Origin: Paraglomus occultum
Taxonomy: Eukaryota > Glomeromycota > Glomeromycetes > Paraglomerales > Paraglomeraceae
DNA: 17,751 nucleotides
Assembly (NCBI GenBank): GCA_910592205.1
Contig: CAJVPJ010000738.1
Location: 1-17,751 of the forward strand
Direction: 5' to 3'
This document shows positions 10,175-17,751 of this stretch, piece by piece. How positions within the stretch are numbered: position 1 is the stretch's first letter; each line of letters opens with the position of its first letter. A program made the position numbers and the translations under genes. The notes below the pieces were generated by a model, which ran no database searches, was not told the origin of the DNA, and saw only the letters and a program-made list of their open reading frames with translations.

Positions 10175-10589
10175 TGAATGCAGGCGGCATGCTGTTCCGA
10201 TTAATGGAGTGCTTTAAATGTAGTACGGAATCGTGTAATATTTACAGTGGCCAATACAACTGTGGTCATGCGGCCTCAGATCGGCATTCCAGCAAAAACG
10301 CTTTGCTATGAATCACGTGAGACTTCATTAAACTGTGAAACAATTGTATAGTAAACATGTCTCAGGATGACAAATCGTTCATTTATAGGACGAAGCAAAA
10401 AAAAAAGGTTGTTTGACCACATATATACTATAGAAGTGCATTGATATTGAATAAGAAGATATGTATTTACTAAGGTGACAAGCCATGATAAAACCTAATA
10501 TGTCTAGGATATGAACTTAATGCCAAGTATGTAATTATAATCATGTGTATACTAATACTGCTGGTAACCTTGTTAGGGTTTGATCCATC
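10175..10589. other. Gap upstream of the pseudokinase gene
   Basis: About 415 nt between the pseudokinase start and the 3' end of the F-box pseudogene; it must contain the pseudokinase promoter and 5' UTR. There is a run of A near 10397-10407. I see no conserved site, RNA gene or coding domain. Confidence 0.5.
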
Positions 10590-11584
10590 CTACCTGAAGT
10601 TGCTGTAATTTTGGTAAGTCAGCCTCAGTGATTACCTTTTATGCTTCTTTTGATATCAAACTCGCCTTTATGTGGATACTTGTCAACTGACTGAACTTAA
10701 TTGGTCTAACATTTAAATTGTCTTGATAGAAAATACAGTCTTCCAAGACAATTGATTTCAGACAATTCGACCGTGACTCGAACAATTTAAATAGCAAACT
10801 CATCTTGATCCCAACATGCTTCACAGTAATTGTCCTTAGTTGGCATTGAGATTTTATGAGTTTTTGTAATCCATCACGTGGTACTCGATCAAAGTAATGT
10901 TTTGAGAGCCTGTCACCTATGACTGAAATTGATTTCAAATTACGTGCTGCTTTAGTATTAGAAAGTGCTAAAATATACTATCATCTAGATTTAGAGATAA
11001 GCTTAATTTTTGCAAGCAAGGAAGGGCCCATTTCTCATTTGCATAGAAATCCACCTCATATACATACAGAGAACGAAATCAAGAGAAAGAACTGTGAGAT
11101 TTTGGGCAATATGCAACTGCCAAACGAGTAATCTTGACTTGCATATTTTCTGATTTGAATTTGGTGCACCCACATCGTCAAAGCTTGGATCTCTTCGAAA
11201 CGGATCTCCTTCAAATAAAGTTATAATCAAGCGGAAACTTTTTGCTATATTTTGGGTATAGTCGTAATAGTAATGCATTCTCCAGAGTATCAACGTCAGT
11301 AAAACATTCAATAAATGTAATTATGAGGTTTTCTACTGATTCACTAACCCTTTACCCTCCTGCTTTCTACGTAATAATGTTTCACTCGATTATAGCCTTT
11401 CATTGTTTATAACGTTCCGCTGGTGCATCTTTGGAATTGAAAGTAACAAGTTGAAAGGTTTGGCTCACAAGTATTGAAGGCTTATAGCACACCAGTATCT
11501 GTTAACTAAAATGCAAGAATGAAACGTAGAAGCACAGTCTGCACATTCGTCCAAAATTACTCCGAGGATTTCACGAGGCAACAT
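10590..11584 (-). pseudogene. Decayed paralogue of the F-box-like gene
   Basis: Collinear over its length with the intact gene at 4379-5377. The start (ATG at 11584, preceded by the same GTTTGAAA-type context) leads into HSCILVNRYWCAISLQYL, matching HSCILVNRNWCIVALQYL. The next codon, Trp in the intact gene, is TGA here (11465-11467). About 70 bp of unrelated DNA follows (roughly 11365-11435), then VENLI.TFIECFTDVD matches again. Further stops and at least one frame change separate that part from the C-terminal block (10938-10639), which retains SIVLEDCIFYQDNLNV against SIVLEDCRFYQDDLDI. That block ends at an early stop at 10639, although nucleotide similarity continues to about 10593. No full protein can be made. 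Confidence 0.85.
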
Positions 11585-13176
11585 TGTTTCAAACGAAGGA
11601 AGGACAACGAATAAAATTTGCATTAATATTAAGCGCAATAAAATTTTAGATTTACAGCATCTGTCTGCAAATTGAAAATCATATGACAAAATTTTGCAAA
11701 CACCCGTTTCCATCACGGTTTTATTAAAAAATGAATGTGAAGAAATAAATTTACCGTTGATGTTGAACAGAGTAAACCAAGCCCAACAAAATACTCTACG
11801 TTATTTTACTTGTTACAGATCAGTTGCCATTTGAAATGTATCTTGAAATAAAGTAATTATATGCTCATTTTCAGGGTAAAGTGCTAAATTTGTTAGGTAC
11901 AGTGCAGCACATTAAGAACGTCGTTGAACGGCTGATTAAGCTTTCTATAGTGTAATTCGAGTAAATCAGAATATTAAATATACCGAACTTAAAGATTATC
12001 AACTAAATATCTGCTATTCGAAGATTTTAGTTATTTCTTTTAACCTTATAGGTAGTATTCCATTCCTAACAGAGAATGTTAAATGCGTAGAATATCAGTC
12101 GGACAAATTTTGGGTGCTGTCGAATAATCGTTGTAACGATAGTTTTGCTAAAATACTGTTGATCTCGTTACACGCACAGCTTCATATACGTACGCGCGCG
12201 GGGTTATTTCAACTTTACAACTTCAGAAATTAGTTCAAACGCACATTTTCCCCCGACGTGTCTATGCAAGGCTCAGCCACGGTACCTGTCTAGAAAAGTT
12301 CAAAGAAAGACTATAGAATCCAAGCATTAGACGTTGGGGTAGACGGAACGATAATGCAAATGAGTACCAGCAGCTTGATACGCATAAACTTGTAGTAGAT
12401 ATTATGAATAATTATGTATGAGAAACGCAGATATTATTACTTATTACCATTTCTCTACTGATTACATACAGGATGTGAATGGTCAATACATACTGAAGTT
12501 GTATGTCCTACAAAGTCAACTCGCACACACATCTACTGTTGATGTTACATTTTGCAGAGAAATATCCCACTGCCCTTATGCCATGTTGCTACTAATGTTA
12601 CCAAAGCACACTGTCGTGGAAAAGGAACATCTACTCATCAATGTTATTACAATTTCTCGGATGATGCTATACGTTGATGCAAACGCTATGAATAAAACTC
12701 AACTATCGTAATCAATACTGAGATTGCCGTCCTGATAATAACACTTCATATGCCACACATTTTATCTCTCACATTGTATTATCAGCGAAAATGGAAGATT
12801 GCGCTCGAGTAGCGATTGGAAAATAGGACGACCAATCATATTAACATTCAATCGAAACGGTCGTCCACAAAATAGGAATTTTCACTCCGTATCAACTCGT
12901 TTAAAAATCCAATGCTAGTCCATTGATGGAAAATGGGAATTATGGATGTGAGCGTGTCGATAATAATAATACTGCTCTTCTTCATTTTAACAATGAGATG
13001 TAGAACTAATAATCAAACAATAGTATATTCCTTCGCCGATGCAACAATACGAACAAACTCTCATGTTATGTAATACAGTGTAACTGGTACACAAAATGTT
13101 ACACAACACTTCTGATCTTTTGATCGATTACATAAATTCAATCGGAACACATTACACTCACTAAGACTAATGAAAC
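11585..13176. other. Intergenic region, no supported gene
   Basis: This gap separates the 5' sides of the F-box pseudogene and the BTB gene, so it should contain the BTB promoter. A 97-codon open frame at 12418-12711 (+) shows no recognisable domain and no obvious splice partners, so I do not call it a gene. An inverted repeat GGACGACC/GGTCGTCC lies at 12826-12833 and 12859-12866. A CG-alternating patch (CGTACGCGCGCGGGG) sits near 12188-12203. No RNA gene is apparent. Confidence 0.5.
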
Positions 13177-14584
13177 ATGGCTACATTTATCAGCGCAATT
13201 GATTTGTCTTCAACTCTTTCGTCTGATTATGAGAAGCTTTACGCAAGTAACAAATATACAGATGTTTCGATTAATGTTGGCAGAGAGCCAAACAACAAAA
13301 TCTTTCTTGCACATTCGGTCGTATTGTGTACGAGAAGCACATATTTTGAAAAGTTGATAGTTGAAAATACGGAAGAGTTCCAACGGACGGTTATGGCATT
13401 TGAATATGTAACGCCCGAAATTTTTGAAATTTTGCTCGGGTAAGATATTTACAGACTGAAAGTTAGATGAGACAACTATTTTTTTGTAGTTACTCGCCCA
13501 ATTTGTTGTTAACATTTATTGTGCATATTATTATAGATTTATTTACACAGGAAAAGTGGCTTATAATTCAAGTGAAGTTATAGATTGGATCAGTCTTTTG
13601 AACGTTTCTTGCCAATTCGAATTAGACGATTTTGTTACTGCAGTTGGAGACTATTTGATCAATTGCCAAAAGGAATGGATAACTGGCAACATTCTTGAAC
13701 TCTGCAAGTGTGCTTTATCCTCGAGTTTATTAAACAAACTTTTGGATTATTGCAACGACGTTATGATATCATCACCAGAAATTATTTTTAAATCTGACAG
13801 TTTAATGAATCTACCAAAGGAGACCTTGATTACACTTCTCAAACATGATGAGCTTAATATGGAAGAAATTGAGATTTGGTTATCAGTAATAGAATGGACT
13901 ACAAAGCAAGTTTCAGGGCTTGTAAATGAACCAAACGATTGGTCAGTTGAAGACGTTACTAAGGTCAAAGCAATCATATCTGATTGTATTCCTCATATAA
14001 GATTCTTCAATATTCCATCTGAAGATTTTCAGAAGAAGATTGTTCCTTATGATGAGGTATTAACAAAGGAGTTACGACGGGACATAATGTTTTATTATTT
14101 AAACAAAGACTACCAACCAAAATTTACAGTTTTGCCACAAAGGAAAAGGCGGATTCTTACCAATGACCAAAGTAAAAGGGAACAGCAGAGTTTCAACTCT
14201 GTTAAACCCAGTAGTGCTAATTCCTCTTCATTAAGCTTTGCTGATTCTGGAATTGTAAATTCTACTGTAAACCTCTGCTCTTCTTGTCCTAATCTCAAAA
14301 GACAGATTGGAAATTTAAAAAGCCAATTACAAAGTTTAGCTGCTGAAAATAATACTCTCAACAGTCGGATTACAGATCTGCAAGATTTAATAGTAATAGA
14401 TGAACTTGGAACATATACCAGCAATGAGCAAGGATGGGGAAGCAGTAGCTGTCAAGAGCAAGGATGGGGTGACTGTGAAAGAAATAGCAATCAAGAGCAA
14501 GGATGGGGAAGCAGTAGCTCTCAAGAGCAAGGATGGGGTGACTGTGAAAGAAATAACAATCTTCAAGAGCAAGGATGGTGGTGA
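13177..14584 (+). CDS. BTB-BACK domain protein with coiled coil and WG repeat tail (2 exons)
   Basis: Exons 13177-13439 and 13537-14584 are joined over a 97-nt phase-2 intron (GTAAGA donor, TTATAG acceptor), giving 436 residues. The BTB domain covers about residues 10-120, with YTDVSINVG, FLAHSVVLCTRSTYFEKLI and FIYTGKV typical of Glomeromycotina BTB proteins. A BACK domain (about 130-250) follows, with LLKHDELNMEEIEIW and CIPHIRFFNI. Such proteins usually pair with Cullin-3 to present substrates for ubiquitination. After BACK comes a basic patch PQRKRR (288-293, possible nuclear signal), a Ser/Asn-rich linker, a predicted coiled coil (about 341-378) and five EQGW motifs (385-436). Family members I know often carry a C-terminal TLDc domain; here that position holds the WG tail instead. 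The ATG at 13177 opens directly into the BTB domain. Confidence 0.85.
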
Positions 14585-14602
14585 AAGAAATAACAATCAA
14601 TG
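14426..14602 (+). repeat. 69/72-bp tandem repeat encoding EQGWG motifs
   Basis: Unit 1 (14426-14494, 69 bp) and unit 2 (14495-14566, 72 bp, with one extra codon) are almost identical. A truncated third copy begins at 14567. Each unit contains two GAGCAAGGATGGGG half-units encoding EQGWG, one followed by SSS(C/S)Q and one by DCERN(S/N)N. The third copy lacks a few bases after GAGCAAGGATGG; this changes the frame so that TGA at 14582 ends the protein. Repeat-like sequence continues past the stop to about 14602. Confidence 0.93.
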
Positions 14603-17019
14603 ATACTACCAACCAAGCCTGCCACTGCCATCACCACAGTGGGGTCAGAGGGTAATGGGTCATAGCAAAGGGTGCTTACTATTACTGCCAGTAAAAGGCT
14701 TATTTTTTTGAAAAATTACTGGACAGTGACAAGCTTTAAGCTTATATTTAAAATGATAGTATGATACATTGTTGATACATTTGCATGATGTGTAAACATA
14801 TAAGAATTATATAAACTAAATTTGCAAAAAAAACTGTTTGAGATGTTTGTGTATGGGCTGGTTATTATTATGCTAATAAAGTTGTGGTAGTAGATATGCA
14901 CTTGGTTATTTACCAAGGGCTGGAGACATGATTACAATTTACACATATTAAGGACACTAGAATTACATATTAATATATAATAGGTGAGAAAATGTTTAAG
15001 ATATACAACAATATGGATGACACTTGGCTGGTCTGTTATCATAAAAATCATGAAATATTATGTACTAAAATTTGAAAAACTAAGGAAAATGGTTATTAAT
15101 CTTATTTCTTTTATGCAAACATATGTTTCTTTGTTTCTTGTTATAAATTTATGTCACGTGTTTATATTTTATGTCAATAAAGCAAACGTTTTACTTAAAA
15201 CAATGATTGCTACATAGTAATAAGCAATAGTGTAATTATTGCTATAATAACAATGATTTCGGGCATAACTCGTGATCTCCTATAAGCTGTTCATTCTTAC
15301 CTTTACGGGCTACTGATTTTGCAGATGCCATACAATTTCGCTATTATTATTTCATCAAAAATGGTAAACATAGTTCAATCCATTAGCACACGTCACGCCC
15401 TGGACAACACTTTTTTTATGAAACTTACAATATACACGATTTTGCCTTATCCGTAATGTTAGCTGTCACACATACAGACGATATTAATATCGAACCACCT
15501 GTGATACCACCATGGCACACCTTGTGTTTACTGCGAAAAACTCTTATACTCTAACAAATACCCTATGATAACCGTTCTGTTTATTCCATCGAAAAACATT
15601 ACCCCCCACATATCGAACTTATAATGAGAAGTAAAATTCACAACTTTTAATATCAGTTTGCAGCAAATGCAAATTAAAACCAAATAATTACTCATTTAAC
15701 ACTACATCCTATATCTCAAGAAATTGTGGCTAATGCATCGTCGTTTCCTTTCGCCAGTATTTTTACATTGTTTCCTTGGTCGAACTACAAGCGAAAATTT
15801 TTTCAGAATACCACATATTATCTGGTGACATGAAATTTTCAAAAAAATATGCCAGCGTTGACACTTTATTCAGAATCTATCGGTGCATTTTTATCTTCAC
15901 AAAACAAGTCAGAAATTTCCTGGTGTACAAACGAACTCCCAGGTTGCAGTACAGTAGCTAAAAACGCACAAAATATACCTTCGAATTTAACACATCCGTC
16001 CGTTCCCCCTACCGCTACGTATAGCAATATACACAGCCAAACTTATATATCAACAAAACCGTATTATTATTCAAAGTTCAAATTTTCTCTCAGAAATACA
16101 CAACGAAGATTTCCATTACACGCATCTCATGGCCGGATTATTAACATCTAACTCTACGACGTTATCATTATCATTTAACGACCATGAACTCGAACCACTT
16201 CTGTTCCTGATCTTTTTATTTCTACGAACATATGAAAAATAAGTCTACTGATGATGAACATAATAAGTTACTACACATTGACCCGAGATTTCGATTACAT
16301 CCGTACCGGCCACTGCTCATATTTGCAGTGAGAAAAAGAACGAAAACCATCAAAATACACAACGCATATGGCACAAAAAACAGTCGAATGCTATATGCAA
16401 ACCCCCCAAAAACGGCTGAGTTAATTACTTGAAGTTAATATCGGGGAATTGTATAATCGACAAAACAAAACAACCACTTTACCCTCTTTTATATTTGCGC
16501 AAACTGACGGTTTTTATTTTTATGCAAAATTGTTGCATGTAAAATAGCATGACCAAAGAATTTGATTGCCATCATTATTCATTACATTAACAATGGCCGA
16601 AGGTAAATGGACAACGTATTGTAATTGTAGAACAAACACAACTAATTAACTATTTTGATTAATTACTATTATAAATTTAATATTAACGACGCGACGTTAA
16701 TACTACACCGTAAAGCAATAATAAATAAATACTGTGTCAAACGTAATATGATTATCACTATTGTCATAATAACAACAAAGCATTTAAACTTTGATTGCTT
16801 GCATGAAATTGAACAACTCTAGTTTGTACCAAGCTACCCATTTACAGTAGCCTGTAATAAAATAATATTTATTAGCATAAAGTTTTATTATTTCTATACA
16901 TTGTGCAAAGAATTTTTGATTTTGAATATTATTACTAAGCTAAAACGTTTAATTCTATTGCTTTTGCCTTAAGTGATTCTTCCTGACTATTACTGTTACT
17001 ATATATTAATAAGAATAGC

Positions 17020-17150
17020 TACAGTCATACCTCAGTTATGTCCCCTTCAGTTATATCCTATATTAATATTCCAGCTTTGGCGCGGGACGAATTTCTCTAT
17101 TCTAATTCCATATAAATATACCTCAGTTATATCCCACTCAGATATATCCC
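17020..17150. mobile_element. Possible pogo/Tigger-type transposon end (remnant)
   Basis: The sequence TA followed by CAGTCATACCTCAGTTATGT (17020-17041) has the TA plus CAG...ACCTC look of terminal repeats in pogo/Tigger-type DNA transposons. The 18-mer ATACCTCAGTTATRTCCC occurs at 17027-17044 and 17118-17135, with shorter related words at 17046-17058 and 17138-17150. I find no inverted partner end and no transposase in the window, so at best it is one end or a solo remnant. The resemblance to the transposon family is from memory and unverified. Confidence 0.3.
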
Positions 17151-17237
17151 TATCCCCAACTTTCACAATCCCAATTTCCCCTAAATTACACAAGAAATCA
17201 TGCCATTTCTATATCTGTGTGGGACAGCTGATCATTT

Positions 17238-17264
17238 ACTCCATGTGGTTTAGTGGTTAGGCGA
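17238..17264 (+). other. tRNA-like A-box segment (SINE head or tRNA fragment?)
   Basis: TGGTTTAGTGGTTAGG at 17246-17261, preceded by TCCATG, resembles the 5' part and A box of eukaryotic tRNA-Glu-type genes. The D-stem partner bases do not pair well, and no B box (GGTTCRANYCC) or anticodon arm follows within tRNA distance. It is therefore not a tRNA gene. It could be the head of a decayed tRNA-derived SINE whose tail is the adjacent minisatellite, or chance similarity. Confidence 0.25.
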
Positions 17265-17266
17265 TG

Positions 17267-17410
17267 CAATAAAATCGGGCCATAAAATAAATCAGGCAGG
17301 CAATGGACTAAATCAGGCCATAAAATCAGGCAATAAAATAAATCAGGTCATGAATTAGGGATGACAAATAAATCAGGCGATAATAAATTAGGTGATTTAA
17401 TAAATTAGCT
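17267..17410. repeat. AT-rich minisatellite, ATAAATCAGGC-type units
   Basis: About nine imperfect units of 12-20 nt share the core AATAAA(T)CAGGC or a decayed form such as AATTAGGTGA. Unit length varies because of inserted ATAAA blocks. It sits 40 nt beyond the stop codon of the LRR gene, so it may lie in that gene's 3' UTR. Confidence 0.75.
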
Positions 17411-17449
17411 ATTACACTATACATCATGTTAGAAATATCCGCAATATAA

Positions 17450-17751
17450 TTAATCTCTAATCTGATTATAATCCAGGTTCAAAGAAGTCAGAGATGAATT
17501 TGATTCTAGAGCTTTTCCTAATACTGTTACTCCTGCATCTCCAATTTCATTACATTCAAGGTTCAAAAAAGTCAAAAAGGGGTTTAATTCTAGAGCCTTT
17601 GCAAATGCTGTTCCACCCACATGTCCAACCTGATTATGACTAAGATTCAAAGAAGTCAGAGAGGAATTTGATTGTAAAGCCTTTGCCAAAGCTGTTGCTC
17701 CTGTATCTCCAATTTGATTGAACTGAAGATCTAAAGAAGTCAGAGTGGAAT
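17450..17751 (-). CDS. Ribonuclease-inhibitor-type LRR protein (N-terminus outside window)
   Basis: Open from the right edge to TAA at 17450-17452, about 99 codons. It shows three and a half tandem 28-residue LRRs of the ribonuclease-inhibitor/NLRC type: LTSLDLQFNQIGDTGATALA, then KALQSN-type spacers, LTSLNLSHNQV, LTFLNLECNEIGDAG and LTSLNLDYNQI. Such solenoids bind proteins; large families occur in Glomeromycotina, sometimes as the sensor part of NLR-like proteins. The last repeat stops in mid-unit (NQIRD then stop), just before the minisatellite. The C-terminus could therefore be truncated by local rearrangement, or a downstream exon might follow. The domain content upstream cannot be seen. 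Confidence 0.8.
   Translation of the reverse strand, partial: STLTSLDLQFNQIGDTGATALAKALQSNSSLTSLNLSHNQVGHVGGTAFAKALELNPFLTFLNLECNEIGDAGVTVLGKALESNSSLTSLNLDYNQIRD

Larger units (their letters stand above)
14585..17449. other. Long non-coding region between BTB and LRR genes
   Basis: About 2.9 kb. The first part should hold the BTB 3' UTR (AATAAAG near 14875). Open frames of 61-100 codons at 15849-16151, 16232-16432 and 16973-17260 show no domain and are not called. A perfect 8-bp palindrome arm pair TATTAACG/CGTTAATA with a 6-nt loop lies at 16681-16702. The right end (17020-17410) contains the repeats listed separately. The LRR gene is transcribed leftward into this region. Confidence 0.55.

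Noticed and set aside
10573-10590. AGGGTTTGATCCATCCT as a tRNA T-arm
   Set aside because: The loop lacks TTC at the required place and no anticodon or D arm fits within 75 nt.
10590-11584. Intron-containing functional F-box gene
   Set aside because: The breaks include an in-frame Trp-to-stop inside the F-box region and an early C-terminal stop. No GT-AG pair was seen that would repair them, and the intact paralogue has no introns.
12418-12711. 97-codon open frame on the + strand
   Set aside because: No recognisable domain and no flanking exons with family features; compatible with chance.
12826-12866. GGACGACC/GGTCGTCC inverted repeat as a transposon end
   Set aside because: Arms are only 8 bp, there is no target-site duplication and no enclosed gene.
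14370-14612. Antisense and alternative-frame repeats over the WG array
   Set aside because: Explained by the 69/72-bp stop-free repeat; the BTB frame has domain and splice support.
15849-16151. 100-codon open frame on the + strand, rich in Ser and Thr
   Set aside because: No domain, no repeat and no family motif; nearby overlapping frames are equally open.

Overview
The window is AT-rich eukaryotic DNA. Its genes have short spliceosomal introns (68-97 nt, GT...AG) and long non-coding gaps. The protein families together point to an arbuscular mycorrhizal fungus (Glomeromycotina, Rhizophagus-like): TKL-type kinases with a CxxC...C ribbon followed by W-T-(S/T)-(S/G)-N and E-W-I motifs, a kinase fused to TPRs, an F-box-like protein with degenerate LRRs, a BTB-BACK protein, and a ribonuclease-inhibitor-type LRR protein. 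These are the large, lineage-expanded families of that group. The species assignment is inference from family knowledge, not from a search.

Layout, left to right. (1) Positions 1-2192 (+): the 3' part of a multi-exon kinase gene. Its upstream exons are tandem copies of a truncated kinase N-lobe module, and only the last copy continues into a full kinase. (2) 2193-4378: non-coding, with short degenerate repeats. (3) 4379-5377 (-): an intact single-exon F-box-like gene. (4) 5378-7071: non-coding. (5) 7072-10174 (-): a four-exon gene (952 aa as assembled) for a predicted pseudokinase fused to 18 TPRs plus a half repeat. (6) 10590-11584 (-): a decayed paralogue of the F-box gene. (7) 11585-13176: non-coding. 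(8) 13177-14584 (+): a two-exon BTB-BACK protein with a coiled coil and a WG/GW repeat tail. (9) 14585-17449: non-coding, with a possible pogo/Tigger-type transposon end, a tRNA-like A-box segment and an AT-rich minisatellite near its right end. (10) 17450-17751 (-): the C-terminal part of an LRR protein that runs off the right edge.

The genes do not form an operon and no joint pathway can be read from the sequence. They share a theme: kinase or pseudokinase signalling, protein-interaction repeats (TPR, LRR, WG) and ubiquitin-ligase substrate adaptors (F-box, BTB). Almost every one carries internal tandem duplication or has a duplicated or decayed neighbour. This fits a fast-evolving accessory compartment. 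The two most interesting points are the exon-by-exon duplication of kinase N-lobe modules with conserved phase-0 introns, and a BTB-BACK protein whose C-terminus resembles an Argonaute-hook (WG/GW) platform.
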